Assembly (NCBI GenBank): GCA_030765055.1
Contig: CM060955.1
Location: 160,186,243-160,250,242, forward strand
Direction of reading: 5' to 3'
DNA: 64,000 nucleotides
Source: Mantis religiosa
Taxonomy: Eukaryota; Arthropoda; Insecta; Mantodea; Mantidae
Positions within the stretch are counted from its first letter, which is position 1, and every line of letters starts with the position of its first letter. The notes below the pieces were generated by a model. The model searched no databases, was not told where the DNA came from, and saw only the letters and a list, made by a program, of their open reading frames with translations. Of the stretch, positions 45,700 to 57,300 are shown piece by piece. Position numbers and translations under genes: made by a program.

Positions 45700-45835
45700 T
45701 ACTGGCAGTGGATAGCCGCGCGTTAGCCTCACTTTCAATATGTAGGTCCCGAGTTTGAATCTCGGTCAGGGTGACTTATTTGGTGTTTTACCTTATCCTG
45801 AAAGATGATTGTCTGGTAACTCTAAGCTCTATGTA
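45700..45835 (+). repeat. Family C tRNA-like repeat, left part (interrupted)
   Basis: The head 'gtggatagccgcgcgttagc' and 'gtttgaatctcggtcaggg' is followed by 'tgttttaccttatcctgaaa' and 'ctggtaactctaagctctat', then T2. The remainder ('ctgtactcatttgaacatca') resumes at 46,980-47,022. It is a single-unit reference copy, with one tail unit only. Confidence 0.85.
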
Positions 45836-46977
45836 CAGATGTATTTTTTTATCTTGAAAAGTGCAGAGCGATGCGCAGTGGTATCTCGACGAGTCCACCT
45901 CAGAACGGTTGCAACTGGAGGGGAGGCAGGTCACTTGCGTACCAGTTGCGAGCAACTAAACACGTGCAGAGCTACTCGGTAACACTACAGCTTGTTTCAA
46001 AATGTACTTGTCTCCTGGTTCCAAGAGGGCATTTATAAATGACGCCTCCTAGCAGCACATTAGGAAATAGAGTGCTACATTTAAAAACACGAGAAGTAAT
46101 AACCAATATCCATAGATTTATAAAAAAGGAACAATGGTCTGGTCAGCTATAAAAATCTGGGGAAAGGTATCTGAGGCAACAGTTGTGTCTGAAAGCAGTT
46201 TAGGAGAGTTATTAAGGAAAGAAAAGCCATTTGTGCTAGTGCAACAACGTCCTTCTCTATGTCCAGTAAACAAAGATTAAGAACATGCACAAAATCTAAT
46301 TTGGATGTTTTAATTCAGAAATAGTTAGGCGAACTGTGAATAATTTTTAAAACACAGAAAAACAAAGACCAACTTTGAAGAAAGTGCTTATGAAGCTTAA
46401 AAATTCTACTGACTTCCAAGGCAGTGTCTGAACATTAAGAAGAGTTCTTTTGAAGCTAGGATTATTTGAATAAAAAACCACTAAGCGTGACAGACAAATT
46501 TTAATCGAACATCGCACCATACGTCCAAAAAAGCTTAAGTATTTACGAAATATTCGGAGATATCGAAGTGAAGTTTATATAGTTTATATGGATGAAACTT
46601 ATATAAATACAGCACATACTGGACCATATGACTGGAAAGAAATACGTTACAGAGACTCTGCAGCGATATTGAAAGGCCGACAGTTGTTTATCATGCCTGC
46701 TGGAGGAGAACAGGGTTTTGTTCCAAATGCCTATGTACTATTTAAGATCCAACAAAAGCGTGGAGATTACTACCATAGTAAGAATTGCAACATAGTTTAT
46801 AAGAGCTGCAAAACTGGCTTCGAGAATGAAATTTGTTTTTAGACACCTTATGCACCGCCCTCCCCTCTCGTAATCTTACGCGTGTGACGCATTGTGGCGA
46901 TAGGTGCACTATCACCACCACAGTTGCTACTCATCCCTACCGCGCAGGATTCCTGTCAAGATAAAATAATACATCTA
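45836..46977 (+). mobile_element. Tc1-like DNA transposon T2, 1,142 bp
   Basis: Inserted at TA (45,834-45,835 and 46,978-46,979) within the tail of a family C repeat. The intact repeat reads 'ctctatgtaccctgtactc', which confirms the insertion edges. It has the same length and layout as T1. The transposase remnant at 46,588-46,842 reads 'MDETYINTAHTGPYDWKEI' and 'LFIMPAGGEQGFVPNAY' and ends at the same stop. Confidence 0.9.
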
Positions 46978-47022
46978 TACCTGTACTCATTTGAACATCA
47001 TTTCATTCATCATCCAATATGA
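46978..47022 (+). repeat. Family C repeat, right part
   Basis: 'ctgtactcatttgaacatca' and 'ttcattcatcatccaatatg' complete the tail unit broken by T2. Confidence 0.85.
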
Positions 47023-47121
47023 CAACTTGAAGACGTAAAATAAAAACAAATGGGTTGCCGATTCTGAAAGCAGGATGTACGAGAATTGTCTTTCAACAGC
47101 ATTACAAAATTCCTATCGGCT

Positions 47122-47410
47122 GGCCCCGTAGCTCAGTCGGTAGAGCACCTGCCTACCGTGCTAGGGGTCCCGGGTTCGATTCCCGGCGGTGGGTTTTGGG
47201 ATTTTTCTCCAACCAAGATAATTTCCCATCTTCCCCAGAGTCTGGAAGTATGAATGAGAGTGTGAATGTGTGCGTGATGTAATGATAAAAAAAAACCAAA
47301 GATGACAAGTGACATACCTTCAGTATGTTCCCAAGGAGAACGGCCGCCGATATGACCATAGCAGTTAGAGGCGGGGTATCCCAATCAGCCTGGAATTTTG
47401 GGATGCTGAT
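47122..47410 (+). mobile_element. Family D tRNA-derived SINE
   Basis: The tRNA-like head has box A TAGCTCAGTCGG (47,129-47,140) and box B GGTTCGATTCC (47,173-47,183). The T-stem CCCGG/CCGGG pairs perfectly around the T-loop. The body follows with 'gggatttttctccaaccaag', an A-run at 47,286-47,294 and a 3' part with 'ggcggggtatcccaatcagc'. The head is much closer to a real tRNA than in families A-C, so this family is probably the youngest SINE in the window. I could not delimit target duplications. Confidence 0.85.
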
Positions 47411-47419
47411 GGAGAACAC

Positions 47420-47950
47420 CTAAACGCATGTTTAAATCTTTTAAGTGTTATCGCATTTTGAAGAAACATACATTTGTTAAAATACGTATTTTTTTGAAAA
47501 CAATTACAGTTTTCTTAGGTTCAACTGTTTCGGAGCATTTCATTCTATGTATTTGTTTATACTCTATCAAAAATTAATACATTTCTCAGAAATAGTCTGA
47601 AAATTCACGATTGTTTTGTTTAATTTCCATGAACTGAAGAGAAACAAAAATAATTTCTAACAGGTAACATCTTTCAAAATATAAACAAGTACGAATTAGC
47701 ACTTACAGATGCTCTCTCACATCAAATTTGAAACTACTAATACTACTTATAATAACTTTTCCTTCAATTTCAATAGCTTTATCGGAATGCTTTACATATA
47801 TAAACCGATGGTTCTATTATTGATGCAAAATGCCGATGTGCAATTGTTTACCTTGAACACACAGTATTACACACTCTACCTGACCATTTCTCTATTTTCT
47901 CATGTGAGTTATTCGCCATAAAAGGAATTTTGCAATTAATTTAAGAATCC
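47420..47950. other. No gene recognised
   Basis: AT-rich DNA with one 70-codon frame (47,709-47,921) that I do not recognise. Confidence 0.55.
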
Positions 47951-47954
47951 GAAA

Positions 47955-49360
47955 ATTCTAACTCCTGAGAAGAGCAATCGAGGCAGCCAATTCTTATTGC
48001 AATAAATGGGGTTTGAACGTGAATGAAAACAAAACAAAGATTATGGTCTTCAAAAAAGAGCACAGGTTGCGTAAGGATGAGAAATGGGAGGTTAATAGAA
48101 GAGAAATAGAGGTAGTAAGGAGATTTGATTATTTGGGTACAAGGTTGAGTTCAGATGGCAGCTGAAAAGAACAAAAAAAGATCTCTGCATCAAAAGGTAG
48201 AATGGCCATGAGAGTGATAAGATCATGCTACAGTAAACTGCCAGATATAAATGTCAAATGGTTGGAGAGGATTTATACGGCAGTAGTAGAAAATAGAATG
48301 TTACATGGATCAGAGGTTTGGGGAGTAGATGAGGCATGGAGAGAGACTGATAGAGTGCATAGATCCTTTTGTAAATACATATTGGGATTACCAATAGCAT
48401 CACCTAATGTGGCAGCACAATTAAAACTAGGCAGGCATTCTACTAAAATTAAAATCTTGTCAAGGGCAATGAAATATTTATACAGAATCACTAACTTGGA
48501 AGATGGCAATATAATTAAAGAATGTCTTCATATTCAAAAGAGAAGTAACTGGGGTGGGTCTTGGGCACATAAAATGTTTGACTTGTTGAAGCAGATAGAT
48601 ATGAGTCACTCTTGGATAAATGCAGAGTATGGGTATAGAGGCTTCTGGAAAGAAGTTAAGCTAAGATTAGAAGATATTGACAGACAAGACATTTTTGCCA
48701 ATACAAGTGACAAAAGCTCACTGAGATTTTATGGAGAAATAAAAACAACCGAAGGATATATAGATATATGTAGTAAGTTAGGGCGAGAAGATTTTGCTTG
48801 GGCGAGAACAGGAGTGAGAAACTTGAAAGGTATTGGTCAAGAGAGAGAGCTAGATAAATGCCCATTGTGTGGAGAAGAGAATGCAGATTTCCATTGTATA
48901 TTAAATTGTAGTCAAACAAAGATATGGAGAGAGCAGGCTTGGCTACACAAATGGGACAATTTGGGGGACGAAGTAGTAATTAGAAAAATGTTGTCAGTAA
49001 AAGGAGAAAAGAACAGGAGAAATATAGGGAATTATTTAGGGAAAGTTAAAGAGAGATGGCTAAGAACAATTAAGAGGAAAATGTAGAGTGGGATAGGTGA
49101 AATGGCAGAAAGTGTAAAAAGGAGCAGAGGGCCTCCAATACACAAAAACCTAGGGTTAGGTGTATGGGGACTGAATTATTATTCAATGGTGGGCAACATG
49201 ATAACATGATAGAATTTTCAGGATTTAGGAATATATGGCACTTTGCAGTATATATGGCATATTTCAATATGGATTTCATAATTTGTAATCTTGATTTTGT
49301 ATTTACATTTGTTGATGTAAAAGGAAATAAATTACTATTACTATTACTATTAAACTGAAA
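47955..49360 (+). pseudogene. LINE reverse transcriptase C-terminal half with zinc knuckle
   Basis: 'SYCNKWGLNVNENKTKIMVF' (about 47,990) and 'VVRRFDYLGTRLSSDGS' (thumb) precede a stop near 48,165. Then 294 open codons (48,202-49,086) include 'LERIYTAVVENRMLHGSEVW', 'RVHRSFCKYILGLP' and a C-terminal zinc knuckle 'CPLCGEENADFHCILNC' (C-x2-C-x7-H-x4-C). The 3' UTR ends in ATT repeats (49,331-49,351). It is the same family as the copy split by mariner M4 at 31 kb. The catalytic YxDD part is missing, so it is 5' truncated, but the long remaining frame implies modest age. Confidence 0.9.
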
Positions 49361-49469
49361 CATTATTAAACTATTGTTAAGAAAGTTTTCTGTAAATTTG
49401 TAGGAATGATCTGTACATTCTAAACTCCTTTTTGATAATTACTGACTTAGTGAGTGCAATTCTAGCCAT

Positions 49470-50057
49470 TAGTAATAAAAAAAAAGTGCATTGGTTCAAG
49501 AAATAAAAACCTTATCCAATGAAGCTATCAACTCAGGCAAACAGATTGACATACTGTGGATACCATCACGTAGACAAATTAATGGCAATGAACGAGCAGA
49601 TGCAGCAGCCCGCGAAGCAACCAGTTTACCTTCATATGAAACTATTTCAAGCACAACTTACCAACATTCTATTGTGTACATTAAAAATTACATCAGAAGA
49701 AACTGGGAGAATCAGTGGTATAGCAACTTTAACAGCAAACTGCATGATATGACTAACGGAATTAAGACCTCCTCTTAAACAACTGAAACGTAAGGAACAA
49801 GTGGCTTTAACTAGACTAAGAATTGGTCATTGCAGAACCACGCAGTCACATATCATATCCAAGGATCCAGCCCCCATATGTGAGATGTGTCAGACAGCTT
49901 TAACAACTGTACATATCATCAGTAAATCTGCCAAATTCACAAAGTGGTGACGAAGAAAAAGCTTCCATTTGATGATTCTACTGTACTTAATGATCCTAAA
50001 ATGATCAGTAACATTCCACCATTTACAAAAGACGCTTCATTATCTCAGTTCTTGTAA
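49470..50057 (+). pseudogene. RNase H C-terminal fragment of a LINE
   Basis: 'KQIDILWIPSRRQINGNERA' and 'DAAAREATSLPSYETISS' are the last RNase H block (His replaced by Arg/Gln, final Asp in ERAD). They are followed by 'YIRRNWENQWYSNFNSKLHD'. After stops, decayed sequence continues to 'LNDPKMISNIPPFTKDASLS' at about 50,040, a C-terminal tail typical of such polyproteins. The 5' part is absent. Confidence 0.82.
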
Positions 50058-50168
50058 TTTTATTGCATCATTATTGTTGTAAATATTGTACTGTTGTTAA
50101 TATTCCACTTTATTGTAAAGCTACCAAACAATGTTATAAATTATACCAATGTTGTACTTAGTGTTATA

Positions 50169-50986
50169 CGAGGCTGTTGAATAAGGAATGATCATAATTC
50201 TTACGGTCATAATTTTCGCACTAAAATTCAATCTTATTATCTTCTGTTAGCTTAATGTGAAACAAACACGCCGTAGTAGTTTCATTGTTGGTACTCCTGG
50301 TCCCTGCCTGTGAGAACCAGGCAAGTTCAGACATGTTCAGTATCGCCTACCGCTGCAATGAAGGTAACATGCAGTTAAAGTTGATGTTAGAGGAAGATCC
50401 GGAGTTTATTTCAAATGTAATCACAACTGATGAAACTTGCCTACATCATTTTGATCTTCAGAGCAAACAGCAAATCTCAGTGTGGAAATCTCCTTCACCA
50501 CCAACCCCCAGAAAAGCAATAGTGGTTGCTTCTGCTGGGAAAGTTATGGTCATTTCATTTTTTGATATTCATGGAATGGTTTATCAGCATGTTGTACCTG
50601 CACACACATCAGTAACTGAACAATACTACAGGGATGTCCTGAAAACATTGCAAGTCCATATCAGGCACAAAAGACCACATTTCCGTAAAGCAGGCTGGAT
50701 GCTGCACCAGGATAATGCGCGGCCACATATTGCCAATGTTGTTGCCAAATATCTTGCAAAAATCAACCTGAAGGACATCCCCCACCCTCCCTATAGTCCG
50801 GATTTAGCCCCATGTGATATTTTTCTATTCGCTAACTTGAAGAAACGCCTTTTGGGAGGCATTATCCATCATCAGAAGCAGTTGTGAAAGCTGCGGAGGC
50901 GATTTTGAAGGATCTCTCAAAAAATAGTTGCCAGCATGTCTTTGAAGACTGGGACAAGTGCATCGCATTCAGGGGGGACTGTTTTA
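50169..50986 (+). mobile_element. Mariner element M5, internally deleted and 3' truncated
   Basis: TA (50,167-50,168) is followed by 'cgaggctgttgaataagg'. A single frame of 200 codons (50,285-50,887) has 'VITTDETCLHHFDLQSKQQ' (first Asp), 'LHQDNARPHIANVVAKYL' (second Asp) and 'YSPDLAPCDIFLFANLKKRL' (third Asp), so all three catalytic Asp are in one frame. A frameshift follows near 50,860, and similarity is lost at about 50,986 without a right terminal repeat. It has the same missing N-terminal DNA-binding domain as M1, M2 and M4. Confidence 0.92.
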
Positions 50987-50989
50987 AGA

Positions 50990-52018
50990 AGGATGAAATA
51001 AAAAAGTACGAATTAAACTTCAAATCGTTTCTAATTAAATGTTTTATCACATTGAAAGTAAGCCAATGAAAAAATAGCGTCGTATATGAATACAAATTTG
51101 TAAAATTGTAAGCGGTAGAGAAAGACACGAAAACGTGCATGTCATATATTTTATGTAAAACGTAGCTTAATTATAAAAGGTATGACAGCTTCAAGTATTA
51201 CATCTAAATGCCTTAAAAGTTACCAGTACTTTGCGGAGTTGTCCGGAAATGTCAGGACACCAGTTAAAGCAATGTAAAAAAAGGTCACCGGTGCCACATC
51301 AGGGATAATGTGGTGCATTGAATCGACACCAGGTACCTCCTCGCCGATGCATGACGGCCGCAATACCATGGTAACACCCATTTTTTGCGGCCAACCAGAA
51401 GCTGTTCTTACATTCGATTCATTGAACTGCGTCCACAAACCTGCCGGAGCACTTAACCATAATCGACCGCAAGTGAAGGTAGATATCAATTGCTTTGGTA
51501 CTATTACCTTACTAGGAATTAATTAGTTCAAGTTTGTTCTAGCCTGAAATAGTTATAGAGAGCGAATACTTCCCACGTTACAGTACTCCATAACTCTATT
51601 TCGTGACATTTCTTCTGTTCTGTTGACATCAATAAGGACAAGTGTTTATAAAATTCTCTCCTTGATAAAGATTGCCTTAGTCAATGTTAATTGTAGCTGT
51701 TAGCAGCATTTATCTTCCAGCTTTGAATTATCACGTACTTATACACTAGTAGTTACTCGTTTGTTTTCTCGTAAACGTGCAAGGAGAGCGGGTGACGCAC
51801 TTTTAACAATTTTGATTACGGCTTAGGTCTACATTCCTCTTGTAACCACGCGCAATAAAATGGCTAATAATACCATTTCTGAAAATAACTATCTCTGTTA
51901 ACAAAAAGCAGGTAAAATAATAAGTTTTTCTAAGAATGAATTGTATAGCCATAGTTAGAAACTGTCACGTGAACACACTAGCTGTTTCTTTTTAATTTGC
52001 GTCTTCCACTGTTGCCAT
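50990..52018. other. No gene recognised
   Basis: AT-rich apart from 51,220-51,480, which is GC-richer with overlapping frames on both strands (72 and 89 codons). I recognise neither. Confidence 0.5.
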
Positions 52019-52104
52019 ATGGACGATAAATGAAATGATGTTCAAATGAGCCCAGGGTCCAAAGAACTAATAGTTGTCAGACATTCATTTTTAAGAATAA
52101 TGGA
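52019..52104 (-). repeat. Family C repeat, tail part (interrupted)
   Basis: 'ggacgataaatgaaatgatg', 'ttcaaatgagcccagggtcc' and 'cagacattcatttttaagaa' form one tail unit in inverted orientation. The matching tRNA-like head is at 53,955-54,060. The 1.85 kb between them is an inserted LINE plus a microsatellite. Confidence 0.85.
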
Positions 52105-52835
<731 letters not shown>

Positions 52836-52839
52836 AATC

Positions 52840-53985
52840 TGAATATTCTACCCCGGCACCTAGACAACTATACCGGGGCATATATCCAAATTTTCTCTTT
52901 ATTTTTCCATAAAATCTTTACAAATGTTATAATTATACAAATCTCTCAGAAAACTACTCTACAAAAATAAAATGAAATAAAATAACAGAAATAAACACAA
53001 AAAATCAAAAAACAAAAGAAAACAACTATAAAAATTACAAAATCCTTATTTCCTAAATCTACATCTAAATCTACTAATTCTGTAGTCCACCATGGCCTCT
53101 GCCATCACTCTCTCCCTCCGCCGCCCATGCAGTCAACTCCATTGTTAGATTATTCAATAATTCTTCCCGTCTTATCCTATTTTGTATTCTAGAACTCCTT
53201 CTTGGGTCTTGTACTATTCTTCGCCTATTATCAACTCTTTCTCCTTTGAATATTTTTACCTCCCATGCTTTCTTACTTACAAAGTTAGTCAAAACTTGTA
53301 ATTTATTTACCAATTGTTGATCTCGAATTATGTCATATAGGATATATCCTGCTAGCGCATGCCTCTCTTCTTGTTGGTGAATTGCATATCTTCCACATTC
53401 AAATACTACATGTTCAGGATTATCTTGTTTGTTGCATAATTCACATATATCATTTTCAGTTTTATTGATTTTCTTCCAATAGGTCTTATAAGGTCCGTGT
53501 CCTGTTATATAATGTATAAATCCCTTTGTTGGTTGAATAAAATTCAATTTTAATCTCTCTTTGACGTTCTGAAAAATTTCAAACACTCTTCTACCTTCTA
53601 GACTTTCTGTCCATTCATTTTGCCATTTATCTTTTAAACTATTTTTAATCACCCAAGATTTGTTTGTTCTGACTCCAGTTATATTATAAACTTTTTCTAA
53701 GTTTCCTTTTTTCGCCCAAAATTTTGCACCCTTCAATCTTATTAATAAATCAATCGGCCAAATGGCCGTTGCTACTAGCAATGCCATAGTTGGTGTTGTT
53801 TTTACAGCTCCTGTCAGACGTAATAATACTTTTCTTTGCGTTCTTCTCAACAATCTTCTTATTTGCACATCATCCATCCTTTCTGCCCAAACTGCTGCCG
53901 CATACGTCATAATTGAAGCAAAAATGGTGTTATGATATATCTGTATGTTACGCAATATCCGGAAATCCTTATTCAGATAACTCAC
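52840..53985 (-). pseudogene. R1-clade LINE, C-terminal part of the reverse transcriptase ORF
   Basis: An open frame of 303 codons (53,985-53,074) has 'IYHNTIFASIMTYAAAVWAE', 'LLRRTQRKVLLRLTGAVKTT', 'PTMALLVATAIWPIDLLIRL' (typical of R1-clade thumb and connection), 'YITGHGPYKTYWKKI' and a zinc knuckle 'CELCNKQDNPEHVVFEC'. The polymerase core is missing. LINE similarity begins at about 53,950, and the first dozen codons, including the ATG, come from the family C repeat into which it inserted. So the start is fortuitous. The 3' UTR runs to about 52,840 and meets the microsatellite. The frame is intact, suggesting recent insertion. Confidence 0.88.
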
Positions 53986-54060
53986 CCTAACAGAAATTCA
54001 CTCTGGACTTCTTGAACGTGAGGTAGACATGCTAGCATTTGCGCTGCAGAGGCGAGCTTT
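53955..54060 (-). repeat. Family C repeat, tRNA-like head part
   Basis: 'ccggaaatccttattcagat', 'aactcaccctaacagaaatt' and 'cttgaacgtgaggtagacat' match the inverted head at 27,500-27,595. It is the partner of the tail piece at 52,019-52,104. Confidence 0.82.
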
Positions 54061-54164
54061 TCACTAATTGCAAAAGTCATGCAAATAGATAACCATGTAA
54101 AAAATTCAGCATAAATTAAATATTAGAAGTGCATTATTTGTAATCAAAATAAAACTTGTGGAAA

Positions 54165-54303
54165 CGTAGAGTCACACTGAAAAATTCAATGCCATAGCCG
54201 GGATTTGAACCACGGAGCTTCTGGGTTCCGTCCAGCCGCTCTAACATTGAGCTACTATGGCCAACGAGCCAACATGACATTAAATTCTCCAACTGACTCG
54301 TGT
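54165..54303 (-). repeat. Family A tRNA-like repeat, left border of the satellite
   Basis: On the minus strand: the tRNA-like head ('gagctactatggccaacgag' complement, box B complement 'ggatttgaacc'), the T-tract ('gaaaaattc'), and then the flank 'gacattaaattctccaactg' and 'actcgtgtaaaccac'. In the dispersed copies at 18.5 and 18.8 kb this same flank is followed by a single module beginning 'ccactaggggctct'. Here it is followed by about 106 copies. Confidence 0.92.
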
Positions 54304-57300
54304 AAACCACTTAGGAGTTCTCATAAACACATGAGACAACAGCCTTAATGTCGACTTACTATGCTGTAAGTACTTTAAGGCCCGGGATTTATAGTAAACC
54401 ACTAGGAGTTCTCATAAACACATGAGACAACTACCTTAATGACGACTTACTATGCTGTAAGTACTTTAAGGTCCGGACTTTATAGTTAACCACTAGGAGT
54501 TCTCATAAACACATGAGACAACTACCTTAATGGCGACTTACTATGTTGTAAGTACTTTAAGGTCCGGGCTTTATAGTTAACCACTAGGAGTTCTCATAAA
54601 CACATGAGACAACTACCTTAATGACCACTTACTATGCTGTAAGTACTTTAAGGTCCGGGCTTTATAGTTAACCACTAGGAGTTCTCATAAACACATGAGA
54701 CAACTACCTAAATGGCGACTTACTATGCTGTAAGTACTTTAAGGTCCGGGCTTTATAGTAAACCACTAGGAGTTCTCATAAACACATGAGACAACTACCT
54801 TAATGGCGACTTACTATGTTGTAAGTACTTTAAGGTCCGGTCTTTATAGTAAACCACTAGGAGTTCTCATAAACACATGAGACCACTACCTTAATGACGA
54901 CTTACTATGCTGTAAGTACTTTAAGGCCCGGGCTTTATAGTAAACCACTAGGAGTTCTCATAAACACATGAGACAACTACCTTAATGACGACTTACTATG
55001 CTGTAAGTACTTTAAGGTCCGGGCTTTATAGTTAACCACTAGGAGTTCTCATAAACACATGAGACAACTACCTTAATGGCGACTTACTATGCTGTAAGTA
55101 CTTTAAGGTCCGGTCTTTATAGTAAACCACTAGGAGTTCTCATAAACACATGAGACCACTACCTTAATGACGACTTACTATGCTGTAAGTACTTTAAGAC
55201 CCGGGCTTTGTAGTAAACCACTAGGAGTTCTCATAAACACATGAGACCACTACCTTAATGACGACTTACTATGCTGTAAGTACTTTAAGGCCCGGGCTTT
55301 ATAGTAAACCACTAGGAGTTCTCATAAACACATGAGACAACTACCTTAATGACGACTTACTATGCTGTAAGTACTTTAAGGTCCGGGCTTTATAGTTAAC
55401 CACTAGGAGTTCTCATAAACACATGAGACAACTACCTTAATGGCGACTTACTATGCTGTAAGTACTTTAAGACCCGGGCTTTGTAGTAAACCACTAGGAG
55501 TTCTCATAAACACATGAGACCACTACCTTAATGACGACTTACTATGCTGTAAGTACTTTAAGGTCCGGGCTTTATAGTTAACCACTAGGAGTTCTCATAA
55601 ACACATGAGACAACTACCTTAATGGCGACTTACTATGCTGTAAGTACTTTAAGACCCGGGCTTTGTAGTAAACCACTAGGAGTTCTCATAAACACATGAG
55701 ACAACTACCTTAATGGCGACTTACTATGTTGTAAGTACTTTAAGGTCCGGTCTTTATAGTAAACCACTAGGAGTTCTCATAAACACATGAGACCACTACC
55801 TTAATGACGACTTACTATGCTGTAAGTACTTTAAGACCCGGGCTTTGTAGTAAACCACTAGGAGTTCTCATAAACACATGAGACCACTACCTTAATGACG
55901 ACTTACTATGCTGTAAGTACTTTAAGGCCCGGGCTTTATAGTAAACCACTAGGAGTTCTCATAAACACATGAGACAACTACCTTAATGACGACTTACTAT
56001 GCTGTAAGTACTTTAAGGTCCGGGCTTTATAGTTAACCACTAGGAGTTCTCATAAACACATGAGACAACTACCTTAATGGCGACTTACTATGCTGTAAGT
56101 ACTTTAAGACCCGGGCTTTGTAGTAAACCACTAGGAGTTCTCATAAACACATGAGACCACTACCTTAATGGCGACTTACTATGCTGTAAGTACTTTAAGG
56201 CCCGGGCTTTGTAGTAAACCACTAGGAGTTCTCATAAACACATGAGACAAGTACCTTAATGACGACTTACTATGCTGTGGGTACTTTAAGACCCGGGCTT
56301 TATAGTAAACCACTAGGAGTTCTCATAAACACATGAGACAACTACCTTAATGGCGACTTACTATGCTGTAAGTACTTTAAGGCCCGGGATTTATAGTAAA
56401 CCACTAGGAGTTCTCATAAACACATGAGACCACTACCTTAATGGCGACTTACTATGCTGTAAGTACTTTAAGACCCGGGATTTATAGTAAACCACTAGGA
56501 GTTCTCATAAACACATGAGACCACTACCTTAATGGCGACTTACTATGCTGTAAGTACTTTAAGACCCGGGCTTTGTAGTAAACCACTAGGAGTTCTCATA
56601 AACACATGAGACAAGTACCTTAATGACGACTTACTATGCTGTGGGTACTTTAAGACCCGGGCTTTATAGTAAACCACTAGGAGTTCTCATAAACACATGA
56701 GACAACTACCTTAATGGCGACTTACTATGCTGTAAGTACTTTAAGGCCCGGGATTTATAGTAAACCACTAGGAGTTCTCATAAACACATGAGACAACTAC
56801 CTTAATGACGACTTACTATGCTGTAAGTACATTAAGGCCCGGGCTTTATAGTTAACCACTAGGAGTTCTCATAAACACATAAGACAACTACCTTTATGAC
56901 GACTTAATATGCTGTAAGTACTTTAAGGCCCGGGCTTTATAGTAAACCACTAGGAGTTATCATGAACACATAAGACAACTACCTTAATGACGACTTACTA
57001 TGCTGTAAGTACTTTAAGACCCGGGCTTTATAGTAAACCACTAGGAGTTCTCATAAACACATGAGACAACTACCTTAATGGCGACTTACTATGCTGTAAG
57101 TACTTTAAGGCCCGGGCTTTATAGTAAACCACTAGGAGCTATCATAAACACATGAGACAACTACCTTAATGACGACTTACTATGCTGTAAGTACTTTAAG
57201 GCCCGGGCTTTATAGTAAACCACTAGGAGTTCTCATAAACACATAAGACAACTACTTTAATGGCGACTTACTATGCTGTAAGTACTTTAAGGTCCGGGAT

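Noticed and set aside
47122..47196. Possible functional tRNA gene
   Set aside because: It has good A and B boxes but continues into a SINE body with no early terminator, and the anticodon stem pairs poorly.
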